NCBI GenBank assembly: GCA_009778325.1
Contig: WRJZ01000034.1
Coordinates: forward strand, 1-48,451
Direction: 5' to 3'
Length of the DNA: 48,451 bases
From: Candidatus Endomicrobium neocapritermitis
GTDB taxonomy: Bacteria > Elusimicrobiota > Endomicrobiia > Endomicrobiales > Endomicrobiaceae
The notes under the pieces were generated by a model. The model worked only from the letters and a program-made list of their open reading frames with translations, was not told the origin of the DNA and made no database searches. Each line of letters begins with the position of its first letter. The first letter of the stretch is position 1. Below are positions 1-7,719 of this stretch, in pieces. The position numbers and the translations under genes were made by a program.

Positions 1-147
1 CCCTTGCGGGAGAGGGCGAGCGTCCGACGAATAAGGAGGACGTGTCTGCGAGCGGGCGCGAGACGGTGAGCGCCCCGGCTCTTGCGAAGAAAGAGGGTGA
101 GGGGTTTCCTTTGATTCGTAATTCGTCATTCGTAATTCGTAATTGCC
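1..147. repeat. Palindromic repeat family R1, right half (truncated by window edge)
   Basis: The 37-base arm at 111-147 matches, base for base over almost its whole length, the right arm of the complete copy at 10332-10368. The interior (about 1-110) is also clearly homologous to the interior of that copy, sharing the blocks around CGACGAATAAGGAG and GAGCGGGCGCGAGA. The left arm lies outside the window. The element runs directly into the signal peptide of batD, so the first codons of that gene are repeat sequence. Confidence 0.85.
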
Positions 148-1922
148 GTTTTAAAATTGTTTTATTATTGTTTATTTTTGCGATATCCTATTCGTTTGCC
201 GGGGAAATCAATTTCAGCGCAAGCGTTGACAAAAACCGGATGGCTTTAAACGAGTATCTGGGTTATTCACTTACGGTAAGCGGAGACGCGTCCGGTCTTC
301 CCGAACCTAAAATTGCGGATTTGGCGGATTTTAACATATACGGTACGGGAAAATCACAAAGCTTTTCTTTTGTTAACGGCAAAAGAAGCGGCAGTATAAC
401 CTACTCATATACGCTTTCTCCGAAAAAAACAGGAAAATTTACGATACCTTCGGCTAAGATAGAATATGAAAATAAAACTTATAAAACGGAACCGATAGAA
501 ATAGAAGTCACGGATGCCGCGGCGTATCCGCAAGCGCAGCAAACACGGACTTCTCAAACAAGACAAGCGGCGTCAGGCAGAACTTCAGATGCAAAAGCGC
601 AAGGCAATGTTTTTGTAAAAGCGGCAGTTAATAAAAATAAAGTTTATGTAAATGAAAAGCTGATTTACAAATTCGATTTTTATACTAATGTCGATTTAAT
701 GTCAAACCCGGAATATTCTCCGCCGGATTTTAAAGGTTTTTGGAATGATTCCTCAAAACCCGGCAGGCGTTATGAAAATATAGACGGCGTAAATTATATC
801 GTTAGCGACATTGAAACTACGCTTTACGCGATAGAGAGCGGTTCGGTGACAATCAGTCCGGCCAGGCTAAAAGTTAACGTTATGGATTTGTCTTCACAGG
901 CGTCTTTTGACGATATCTTCAGCATATTTTCAGGAATGGGTATTCGCGGACAGGAAAAAATACTTGAGACCGATTTGATAACCGTAGCCGTGCTTCCGCT
1001 TCCCGATAAAAACAGGCCTGCGGATTTTAAAGGGGCAGTCGGCAATTTTGAAATTTCAGCTTCTTTGGATACTGCGGAAGCATATACCGGAGATCTTGTA
1101 ACTCTTACCGTTAAAGTTACCGGCAAAGGAAATATGAAAAGCGTAAACGATGTCGGTTTTACGCCTTCAAAAGATTTTAAAGTTTATGATATTGTTTCTT
1201 CTTCAAATGACGCAGAAGATTCAAAAGAATTTAAAATCCTGTTAATGCCTCTGACGCCAGGGGAGAAAACAGTGCCGCCAGTAAGGCTTTCATTTTTTGA
1301 CCCTGACAAAGCCGCTTATTCTTATGCGGAAAGTTTACCTTTAAAGATTAGAGTTGAAGGGACAGCCGTCGCTAACACCGATAATAATCAAGGAAGACAC
1401 TCTAATATTATTAATGTACAAAACGACATAAATTACAATAAAGATTTGAAAAATTTGTGCTCTTACGGCGGATATTTTGTACGCAATAAGATATTTTGGA
1501 TGATTTTTTCCCTGTTTATTCTGCTTTTGATCTTAGCTGTTTTTTACAGAATACGGATATTAAGAAAAAATAATAACCCGGAGGCAAAATTGAAAGCTGA
1601 GGCTGACATTCTTTCAAAAAAATACATAGGCGAAGCTGCCGGTAAGCTGGATGTTAAAACCGGCCACGATTTTTACGAAGCGGTATATTCCGCGCTTCTG
1701 TACGGGATTATGGCAAAAACCGGAATACGTTCCGATAATTTGCACGCGGGTGAAATTATGGAGAATCTGAAAAAATCAGGGTTAAGCGAAGATATATCTA
1801 AGGAAATCCGGGACGTCATTAATCAGGTGAATTTCTACAGATTTACTTCGATTAAACCGGATGAAAAATCTATGCTGCGGATTTTGAATAAAGTAAAAGA
1901 AATATTGAATATACTGCGCTAA
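42..1922 (+). CDS. batD: BatD-like oxygen-tolerance/aerotolerance protein
   Basis: This is a membrane protein of the Bat (Bacteroides aerotolerance) family; its molecular role is not settled, but it is thought to work with BatA/BatB VWA proteins at the cell envelope. The frame shows a hydrophobic signal segment (about residues 39-53, ending SFA), BatD-type beta-rich repeats typified by the N-terminal INFSASVDKNRMALNEYLGY stretch, a low-complexity Gln/Thr/Arg linker near residues 165-190, and one C-terminal membrane helix (about 485-505) followed by a cytoplasmic helical tail. The start is unusual. No ATG lies near the signal peptide; a GTG at 42 has a good AAGGAGG ribosome site, but it and the next roughly 35 codons are R1 repeat sequence. 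TTG (111 or 168) or ATT (156) are alternative starts. batE follows after 57 bases. batA/batB would be expected just upstream, outside the window. Confidence 0.82.
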   Translation: MSASGRETVSAPALAKKEGEGFPLIRNSSFVIRNCRFKIVLLLFIFAISYSFAGEINFSASVDKNRMALNEYLGYSLTVSGDASGLPEPKIADLADFNIYGTGKSQSFSFVNGKRSGSITYSYTLSPKKTGKFTIPSAKIEYENKTYKTEPIEIEVTDAAAYPQAQQTRTSQTRQAASGRTSDAKAQGNVFVKAAVNKNKVYVNEKLIYKFDFYTNVDLMSNPEYSPPDFKGFWNDSSKPGRRYENIDGVNYIVSDIETTLYAIESGSVTISPARLKVNVMDLSSQASFDDIFSIFSGMGIRGQEKILETDLITVAVLPLPDKNRPADFKGAVGNFEISASLDTAEAYTGDLVTLTVKVTGKGNMKSVNDVGFTPSKDFKVYDIVSSSNDAEDSKEFKILLMPLTPGEKTVPPVRLSFFDPDKAAYSYAESLPLKIRVEGTAVANTDNNQGRHSNIINVQNDINYNKDLKNLCSYGGYFVRNKIFWMIFSLFILLLILAVFYRIRILRKNNNPEAKLKAEADILSKKYIGEAAGKLDVKTGHDFYEAVYSALLYGIMAKTGIRSDNLHAGEIMENLKKSGLSEDISKEIRDVINQVNFYRFTSIKPDEKSMLRILNKVKEILNILR

Positions 1923-1979
1923 CGCGCCATGTTGACGGCAAAGCCAGAAATTTACTAAATTTGTCGGAGAAAGAGTAAA

Positions 1980-2717
1980 ATGAAAAAAATAATGATTGCG
2001 CTTTTTTTATTTTTAGCGGCGATTCCGTGTTTTGGCGCCGATAAATATGTTGCGTTTATTGAAAGCGCGGAAAATAGTTTTGGCGCCGGCGATTATAAAC
2101 AAGCAATAGAAATTTATGAGTCTCTTATCCAGATTGAAAAAGTCAAAAATCCGTACTTATATTATAATTTATCAAACGCTTATTACAGAAGCGGCGAGCT
2201 CGGCAAAGCAATTGTAAATATTGAAAAAGCTTTTATTTTAAAACCCGCGGACAAAAATATCAGGCACAACAGGCTTTTTCTGCGCAATAAAGCAGGCGCT
2301 GGCGAGCCTGAAGATTTTTTTAGTAAAGTGACGGGGTTTTGTTCTTTAAATACTATAACGATTTTGTTTTCGGCTGCTGTGATTTTTATTTTATTGTCGG
2401 TTTCGCTGCGGCTGTTTGGAATAAAAAAAGCTTCAAAGCCTTTAATAATGGCGCCGCTGATTTTTTTATTTGTAATATCCTGCATAATTTTTGCTTTGAA
2501 GGTCAACGATGAAATTTTTACTTCAAAAGCCGCGTCTTTGTCCGCAGTGTCGGTACGAAGCGGTCCGGGAATAAATAACCCTGAAATTTTTAATCTGCCG
2601 GAAGGAAGGATAGTCACGGTTAAAAATACGAGCGGAGGGTGGAGCTATATAGAAGTTTCTCCGGAAGGTTTTTCAGGATGGGTGCAAGGCGGGGAGATCG
2701 AGGGAATAAATGAATAA
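1980..2717 (+). CDS. batE: BatE-like TPR/SH3 protein
   Basis: This is an envelope-associated TPR protein found with BatD in Bat operons; it probably acts as a scaffold rather than an enzyme. It has a signal peptide (residues 1-18, ending FGA), two or three TPR units (about 25-105, with YLYYNLSNAYYRSGELGKAI typical), two hydrophobic helices (about 128-146 and 154-170), and a C-terminal bacterial SH3 domain (about 182-245, with the VRSGPG turn and a GW near the end). The ATG at 1980 follows a GGAG-rich stretch. The 3' end overlaps nadD by 8 bases, so the two are probably translationally coupled. The TPR plus SH3 layout matches BatE rather than a pure TPR BatC. Confidence 0.78.
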   Translation: MKKIMIALFLFLAAIPCFGADKYVAFIESAENSFGAGDYKQAIEIYESLIQIEKVKNPYLYYNLSNAYYRSGELGKAIVNIEKAFILKPADKNIRHNRLFLRNKAGAGEPEDFFSKVTGFCSLNTITILFSAAVIFILLSVSLRLFGIKKASKPLIMAPLIFLFVISCIIFALKVNDEIFTSKAASLSAVSVRSGPGINNPEIFNLPEGRIVTVKNTSGGWSYIEVSPEGFSGWVQGGEIEGINE

Positions 2718-3288
2718 AATAGCGGTTTTTGGCGGTTCGTTTGATCCGGTGCACAAAGCTCATGCGGAGATGGCAAAAGAAACTCTTAAAATTCACGGCA
2801 TTGAAAAAATAATATTTGTACCGGCGTATATTCCTCCGCATAAAACAAAGCAATTCGCGAATATTGACGACAGGATTGCAATGCTGAGACTTGCCGTAAA
2901 TAATATTGAAAAAACCGAAATCAGTTTTTTTGAAGCGGAAAAACAGGAAGCGGTCTATTCATACCAGACTTTAGATTATTTCAGAACTCTTTATCCTGAC
3001 AGCGAAATTCTTATGCTTATAGGCTCGGATTCTCTCAGAGATTTGCATACATGGAAAAATATAGACTATCTTGTTTCCAATTACAGGTTTATAGTGGCCA
3101 AGAGGCCCGATGTTGTTATCGGTAAAAACGAAAAGTATGCCGGCAGATGTATTTTTCTTGACGTGCCAATACAAAATATATCTTCAACGCAAATACGAAA
3201 ACTTTTGGAGAAAAATGATGAGATGGTTAAAGATATGCTTGATAAAAATGTCTATGAGTATATAAAAAAGCGCGGATTATATAAATGA
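2710..3288 (+). CDS. nadD: Nicotinate-nucleotide adenylyltransferase
   Basis: Transfers AMP from ATP to nicotinate mononucleotide to make deamido-NAD, the penultimate step of NAD synthesis in the cytoplasm. The N-terminal GGSFDPVHKAH holds the nucleotidyltransferase GxFDPxHxxH signature, and the C-terminal ISSTQIRKLL is the second ATP-binding motif (ISSTxIR). The length of 192 residues is normal for NadD. The start overlaps batE by 8 bases and the TGA stop overlaps the ATG of yqeK (ATGA). The nadD-yqeK-LCP-rsfS order is widespread in bacteria and supports the call. Confidence 0.95.
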   Translation: MNKIAVFGGSFDPVHKAHAEMAKETLKIHGIEKIIFVPAYIPPHKTKQFANIDDRIAMLRLAVNNIEKTEISFFEAEKQEAVYSYQTLDYFRTLYPDSEILMLIGSDSLRDLHTWKNIDYLVSNYRFIVAKRPDVVIGKNEKYAGRCIFLDVPIQNISSTQIRKLLEKNDEMVKDMLDKNVYEYIKKRGLYK

Positions 3289-3863
3289 AAGATTTAGAAA
3301 AAAATATTTTCAAATACTTGTCCCGCAATCTCAGTCCGAAAAGATTTGAACATTCGTACAATGTTTCAAAACTGTCTGTCGCGTTGGCGGAACGGCATGG
3401 CGAAAGTATTTTAAAAGCCCAAACGGCGGCGCTTCTGCATGACTGCGCTAAAAATATGAGCGGCAGCGGGCTTGTGAAAACATGCACGCGCGCGAAGATA
3501 AAAGTAAAGTACTTCGATGAAATAAAAAGAAATGCGCCTCATCTTCTTCATTCGCATGTTTCGGCATATATTGCAAAAAAACATTTTCGTATAAAAGATA
3601 AAAATATTCTTGCGGCAATAGAAAACCATACTTTGGGCAGGCCAGATATGAGCGTTTTGGAAAAAATAATATTTATCGCTGATTACGCATCGTTAGACAG
3701 AAAACACAAACATGCCTCAAAAATAAGAAAAACGGCAATGGTAAATTTGGAAGAAGCTTTTATTCACACTGTTTCGGATGAAATAAAATATATAGTTGAC
3801 AAAGGTATTTGGCTGTGCATGCAGAGTGTCGACACATGGAATTATTATGCAAAGAAGGACTAA
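3285..3863 (+). CDS. yqeK: YqeK-type HD-domain hydrolase (symmetrical Ap4A hydrolase)
   Basis: YqeK-family HD proteins hydrolyse diadenosine tetraphosphate symmetrically to two ADP. Metal ligands of the HD fold are visible in order: H in RFEHSYNVSKL (about residue 25), the HD pair in LLHDCAKN (about 51-54), the histidines in HLLHSHVSAYIA, H in IENHTLG, and the late D in IIFIADYA. The size of 192 residues is typical. It shares an ATGA junction with nadD and overlaps the following LCP gene by 17 bases, so the five-gene run from batE to LCP is one translationally coupled unit. Confidence 0.92.
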   Translation: MKDLEKNIFKYLSRNLSPKRFEHSYNVSKLSVALAERHGESILKAQTAALLHDCAKNMSGSGLVKTCTRAKIKVKYFDEIKRNAPHLLHSHVSAYIAKKHFRIKDKNILAAIENHTLGRPDMSVLEKIIFIADYASLDRKHKHASKIRKTAMVNLEEAFIHTVSDEIKYIVDKGIWLCMQSVDTWNYYAKKD

Positions 3864-4932
3864 AAAGATTATTCTCATCGCAAATTTTGTACTCATAGCC
3901 GCTTTGATGGCGGTAGTTTTTCTTTTTGTTTATTTTTCTCTATCCGAACCGCTTACAAATAAACTTACGTCCGGAAAACCTGTAAAGTTTATGATTACAT
4001 TTTATGGAACCGAAAATCTGCATCCCGATATTTTGGAAGTTTTCTTTGTTTACTATGAAAGAGATTCGAATCTTTTAAAAGTCCTTTCCGTTAACACGGA
4101 TATCGTTGTTTTTAAGAAAAATGCGAGAGCAAGAAGCCTTAAATATTCATTTTTTAATTCCGCTACTAAAGATTTGCCGACGGCTTTGACAACTTTTTAT
4201 CAAAGTATTTTTGAAATGACGGACAACAGTTTTACGCCGGATTATTATATTACCGTAAGTTTTGAATCTCTGCTCCAGATGGCAGGACAAAACAGCGAGC
4301 TGAAAAACCTGATTACAAACAGGAATTTTGAAAACAGGGATTTAGAGTGTTTAAATCAGCTTGAATTTGCTCAAGCGGTGATGAAAGTTTTTAAAACCGG
4401 AATGTTTTCAAGCATAAAAAATATAAGAAAAAATTACGGTCTGCTTGATACAAACATATCGAAACTTGCTTTTATCAACATGATAATGTATTTTAAGATG
4501 TATGACGCCGAGATAGTGTTTTTTGATCTTCCGGCAAAGTACACAAAAACAAGAGTCGAGCCGGACAAAGATAATATTTTAGATTTTCTTTACACCATAT
4601 ATTATCCTTTGACCGACATGGATAAAAAAACGCTTAGCGGCATGATTGACGTCAGGAACGCTTCCGGAAAACCCCGCATGGCTGAAAAAGCAGCGTGGAA
4701 ACTCCGCGAAAGTAAATTTGATGTTTTAGAGTGGAGCAACTATAAGACGCGCTATGAAAAAACTTTGATAAAAGATTATAAAGGAAAATACGCAGCTTCA
4801 AAAGAAATAGCAAACGCTTTGGGATGCGGGAAGGTAATAATTTCTTATGATAACAAAAATCCTCTTTCCGCGAGAGTGTTTATAGGAAAAGATTGTGAAA
4901 TATATGATAAACTTGATAAAAAAACAGAGTGA
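3847..4932 (+). CDS. LytR-CpsA-Psr-like membrane protein with LytR_C domain
   Basis: A single N-terminal membrane helix (about residues 8-31) is followed by a divergent extracytoplasmic LCP-like region (VKFMITFYGTENLHPDILEV onward) and a C-terminal LytR_C domain (about 268-355, starting IDVRNASGKPRMAEKAAWKL). LCP proteins attach polymers to peptidoglycan in Gram-positives; in Gram-negatives with this gene order the role is unclear. The usual LCP arginine/aspartate signature is hard to see, so it may be non-catalytic. I prefer ATG 3847, which places a positively charged QRRTKK directly before the helix. A longer frame opens at 3796 but overlaps yqeK by 68 bases. rsfS follows 20 bases after the stop. 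Confidence 0.72.
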   Translation: MQRRTKKIILIANFVLIAALMAVVFLFVYFSLSEPLTNKLTSGKPVKFMITFYGTENLHPDILEVFFVYYERDSNLLKVLSVNTDIVVFKKNARARSLKYSFFNSATKDLPTALTTFYQSIFEMTDNSFTPDYYITVSFESLLQMAGQNSELKNLITNRNFENRDLECLNQLEFAQAVMKVFKTGMFSSIKNIRKNYGLLDTNISKLAFINMIMYFKMYDAEIVFFDLPAKYTKTRVEPDKDNILDFLYTIYYPLTDMDKKTLSGMIDVRNASGKPRMAEKAAWKLRESKFDVLEWSNYKTRYEKTLIKDYKGKYAASKEIANALGCGKVIISYDNKNPLSARVFIGKDCEIYDKLDKKTE

Positions 4933-4952
4933 AGAGTGAAAAGGAGTTGAAA

Positions 4953-5669
4953 ATGTCAAAAATTGATTTTCTCAAAATGGCTGAACAAGCCGCGAAAATT
5001 GCCGATGGCAAAAAGGCCGTAAGAACGGTTATTCTTGATGTGCGGGATCTGACGGCTATTGCGAATTATTTTGTCATAACTACGGCTGAATCCACTCCAC
5101 AGATTAATGCGATTTGCGGCGAAATAGAAAAGACGTTTAAAGAAAAAGGGATGCCTGTCGTAAGAAGGGAAGGCGTTTCATCAGCTTCATGGAGAGTTTT
5201 GGATTACGGCGGTCTTGTGGTGCACGTTATGTCTCCGCATGTAAGAGATTTATATAACCTCGAAAAACTTTGGAACGACGCCAAAATTATTAAAACCGAT
5301 ATTCCCGTCATTAAAATACAAAAGCCGGAGATAGTTGAAAAAATAGAAGAAAAGTTTAATGAAAGCGCCGAAAAAATAAAAAAAGCGGCTAAAAAAGCCG
5401 CGAGGGCGGCAAAAAAGAAAATTTTTAAGGAGAAAAAAGCAATGCAAAAGAAATATGCCAGAAAAATTAACAATGTGAAAAAAGACGCAGAAAAAAAGGC
5501 TGCAAGAACTTTAAAAAAAATTGAAAGAAAAGCCGATAAATCCGTAAAAGAAGTAAAAAAAAGCTTGAAAAAAGCCAATTCAAGAATAAGCCGCGTTAAG
5601 AGAACCGTAAAAGCCGTAGGCAAGGGCATTGAAGCTTTCGGAAAAACGCTGATTAAGAAAAGCAAATAA
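4953..5669 (+). CDS. rsfS: Ribosome silencing factor RsfS with lysine-rich C-terminal tail
   Basis: RsfS (RsfA/Iojap) binds ribosomal protein uL14 and blocks 30S-50S joining under starvation. Residues about 1-115 are a complete RsfS domain, with DVRDLTAIANYFVI, the GLVVHVMSP strand and the REGVSSASWRVLDYG block. It then continues for about 120 residues of almost uninterrupted Lys/Ala/Arg sequence predicted to be helical or coiled coil, like a histone-H1-type basic tail. Ordinary RsfS proteins stop at about 105-120 residues, so the gene is about twice the usual length. ATG 4953 is preceded by AAGGAG at 4941-4946, six bases away, and is preferred over the in-frame ATG at 4929. It is the last gene of the operon. 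Confidence 0.9.
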   Translation: MSKIDFLKMAEQAAKIADGKKAVRTVILDVRDLTAIANYFVITTAESTPQINAICGEIEKTFKEKGMPVVRREGVSSASWRVLDYGGLVVHVMSPHVRDLYNLEKLWNDAKIIKTDIPVIKIQKPEIVEKIEEKFNESAEKIKKAAKKAARAAKKKIFKEKKAMQKKYARKINNVKKDAEKKAARTLKKIERKADKSVKEVKKSLKKANSRISRVKRTVKAVGKGIEAFGKTLIKKSK

Positions 5670-5935
5670 TAAATAACATAAAAAAGAGAGCAGATAAAAA
5701 GACTATACATGCATATTAGCCGTACCGAGTGTCTTAATCGGGAATCAAAGTTAAAAAATAGATTCCGGCATTTCGGATTAAAATATTACGTGGTAGGCTC
5801 CACGGAATGGCAACTGATACAGCGCAGTCTTGTTGCGCGGAGGTTCGTCGTTTTACAATGTCAGAAGGCAACTTTACACATTCTATTTTACATAACTGCA
5901 TTCCGCTTCAACTTTTTGGCACTTTGAGAAAATAC
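5670..5935. other. Intergenic stretch with decayed repeat material
   Basis: No credible gene is seen. The segment 5722-5780 contains CCGAGTGT...TCGGGAATC and a facing GATTCCGG/GATTA, resembling the element at 21588-21667. Further right there is a small hairpin (CGTGG/CCACG, about 5790-5805) and facing GGAATG/CATTCC blocks near 5808 and 5902. A 72-codon open frame (5709-5927) has no ribosome site and no recognisable composition. The convergent genes on both sides must share termination here, but I see no clear T-tract hairpin. Confidence 0.45.
5722..5780. repeat. Probable degenerate copy of TGTCATNCCCGA-type repeat
   Basis: It shares the order CCGAGTGT, then a short spacer, TCGGGAATC, an AT-rich loop and GATTCC with the better copy at 21588-21667. 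GGAATC at 5741-5746 faces GATTCC at 5761-5766. The outer TGTCAT ends are missing, so this is a partial or eroded copy. Confidence 0.4.
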
Positions 5936-7117
5936 TTATTTAAACAAATCAACTTTACCGAGCAGAAAATCTTCTAATTTGGCGTTCGCGCTTCCCGCAG
6001 TTAAACTTAATGCCTGCGGATATAGCTTTTTAAATTCAATGCTTCCGCCGCTTTTTTTAATCCGTCCGCTTTTTACTTCTATGGCGGTGATTTTAGCGCC
6101 TTTTTGTATTACAAAATCAACCTCATCGCTTTTTTCTCTCCACCAAAAGACGTCAAAGCCTTCTTCTTTTCCTCTGGAAAGTAAATACGCGCCGACGGCA
6201 CTTTCAACCAAATGCCCTTTTGCATCGCTGTTTTCAAGCAAGCGTTTGCGGCTTGTGCCGTCAGAATATGTCATTAAAGACGTATCGTACACCATAAATC
6301 TTGGCGAACTCTGACGGACTCTGATTTTGTTTAATGAAAATTTCTGTAAACCGCACAATATATTTGCTCCTTCTAAAAGTTCTAAATAATGAGCAAGCGT
6401 AACGGTATTTCCGGCGTCTTGAAGCTGTCCTAGAATCTTGGTGTAAGACAATTCTTGTGCTGAATATACTGAGCCCAACTTAAAAAGAGAACGTAACAAT
6501 GCCGGTTTACGGACTTCTTCCATTAAAAAAATATCTTGAGAAATAGTAGGTTCTACGATAGAAGAACCTATATAGCGCGCCCAACGTTCTTCATCATTTT
6601 TTAAAGCCGCCGCTCCGGGATAGCCGCCAAAAAATATAAAATCATCAAGGGTATACTTAAAAGCTTTCTTACATTCGGCAAAGTTCCAATGAAGGCTGTA
6701 AAGAACTTCAAAACGACCCATGAGAGATTCTGTTAAACCTTTTTGTAACAGCAATGCGGATGAACCTGTAAGAATAACTTTAAGCGGCATACCGCTGCGG
6801 CTGTCTTCATCCCATAATTGTTTCACTGCTGCTGACCAGTCTGCAATCTTTTGAATTTCATCTATTACAAGAATGGTATCTTTTTTTGTGCGTTTTTGTA
6901 ATAACCGGGCTTGCTCCCACTCGTTGCTAAGCCACTCCTGTGAAAGAGCGCCGGCATCATCAGCACTGACAAAATATACAGGCAATTTTATTTTTTTAGT
7001 TGCCTGGGTTACGGCTGTAGTTTTACCGGTTTGGCGCGGCCCTATAACTATCTGTATAAAATGACGTTTTTCATTTACTCGCTGCACTAGCTGCTCAACT
7101 AGTCTTCTTTCAAACAT
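5936..7117 (-). CDS. AAA ATPase with DUF4143 domain
   Basis: A member of the large family of prokaryotic AAA ATPases with a C-terminal DUF4143 nuclease-like domain. Function is generally unknown; many are strain-variable and thought to be selfish or defence-associated. Walker A is GPRQTGKTT (about residues 26-34), Walker B is ILVIDEIQK (about 82-90), and a sensor-type LTGSSALLL follows. The C-terminus carries SDEVDFVIQKG and AIEVKSG, the E/D...ExK layout of a PD-(D/E)XK-like fold. The length of 393 residues is normal. It stands alone with its own promoter region, which contains a palindromic operator (7141-7168). A paralogue of the same family lies at 15979-17268. Confidence 0.85.
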   Translation of the reverse strand: MFERRLVEQLVQRVNEKRHFIQIVIGPRQTGKTTAVTQATKKIKLPVYFVSADDAGALSQEWLSNEWEQARLLQKRTKKDTILVIDEIQKIADWSAAVKQLWDEDSRSGMPLKVILTGSSALLLQKGLTESLMGRFEVLYSLHWNFAECKKAFKYTLDDFIFFGGYPGAAALKNDEERWARYIGSSIVEPTISQDIFLMEEVRKPALLRSLFKLGSVYSAQELSYTKILGQLQDAGNTVTLAHYLELLEGANILCGLQKFSLNKIRVRQSSPRFMVYDTSLMTYSDGTSRKRLLENSDAKGHLVESAVGAYLLSRGKEEGFDVFWWREKSDEVDFVIQKGAKITAIEVKSGRIKKSGGSIEFKKLYPQALSLTAGSANAKLEDFLLGKVDLFK

Positions 7118-7140
7118 AGTCCCCTCCTCTTGTTAAATAA

Positions 7141-7168
7141 ATTACTCAGTATAGTGAGTAATTTACTC
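7141..7168 (-). promoter_or_regulatory. Overlapping palindromic operator upstream of the DUF4143 ATPase
   Basis: ATTACTCA (7141-7148) faces TGAGTAAT (7155-7162) with a six-base spacer. A second perfect palindrome, GAGTAATTTACTC (7156-7168), shares the middle arm. On the minus strand a TATACT -10 candidate sits inside the arrangement. The site is about 24-51 bases before the start codon, which suggests autoregulation or control by a small repressor. Confidence 0.55.
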
Positions 7169-7422
7169 ATAATACAGTTTAAAAATAAAAAAGTCAAGAT
7201 TATGGCATGCAAAACGCATGAAAGAAAAGTTTCCAGAGAGTAAGACCATCACAAACATATCGCAGCATATCGACAGCTGCTTAACGGATCTATTCAAGCA
7301 ATTTCCGCCACTCAACTGCCTGCTGAATTTTTAATTGTACCGAATTCGGTATATTTCAAAATTGGATTAAATAGCGCTTCTCATTTACCTATGTATTCAT
7401 ATGTATCTTGATAGCAGTTTAG
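7169..7422. other. Intergenic stretch without a supported gene
   Basis: This precedes the structured repeat. It holds a small hairpin (CATGC/GCATG, about 7206-7220) and the 12-base palindrome ACCGAATTCGGT near 7338. Frames stay open for about 50 codons but lack plausible starts and ribosome sites. I see nothing else. Confidence 0.5.
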
Positions 7423-7697
7423 CTAGGGTGTGTCGACATATATAACGCGCTTGCGTTTGGTCAAAAAAGAGCCAACTCCGTTGTTGCGGCTCCTATCAAT
7501 AGGCGCCGCTATTGCTTCGTCTCCGCGCCTAGGATTTGGCTCTTTTTTGACCAAACCCTTCGGGCTGCGCCAGCTTTTTGGTAAATTTTAACTTTTTTAT
7601 TCCTTACATAGTTTCGGCTATGCGCGTCATAAAAAAGTTAAAATTTCCTCAAAAATCTGAGCAGCGCAAGTGCGTTATATATGTCGACACACCCTAG
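7423..7697. mobile_element. MITE-like structured inverted-repeat element (family T1), 275 bp
   Basis: Terminal inverted repeats of 33 bases (7423-7455 and 7665-7697, one mismatch) begin CTAGGGTGTGTCGACA. TA sits at both ends immediately before the GGGTGTG, as expected for insertion at TA dinucleotides (IS630/Tc1-type MITEs). The interior contains two further long inverted repeats: TTTGGTCAAAAAAGAGCCA facing its complement around a GC-rich loop, and AAATTTTAACTTTTTTAT facing its complement. The whole element could fold into a three-way-junction RNA or cruciform. There is no coding capacity. Short look-alike ends occur at 29540-29556 and 31849-31869. Confidence 0.75.
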
Positions 7698-7719
7698 AAC
7701 AGTTAAGGCAGATAGTCAT

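Noticed and set aside
3796-3846. Upstream ATG for the LCP-like gene
   Set aside because: It would add 17 residues lying inside yqeK and place an odd Cys-rich segment before the membrane anchor; ATG 3847 gives a normal n-region.
5204-5710. 168-codon minus-strand frame opposite rsfS
   Set aside because: It is Phe/Leu/Ala-rich because it is the antisense of the Lys-rich tail; the plus-strand gene is certain.
5709-5927. 72-codon plus-strand frame in the gap after rsfS
   Set aside because: It runs through repeat remnants, has no ribosome site, and the peptide has no protein-like pattern.
7218-7411. Short open frames between the operator and the 275-bp element, considered as a gene remnant
   Set aside because: They reach only about 38-52 codons, the longer one lacks a start codon, and this length is expected by chance.
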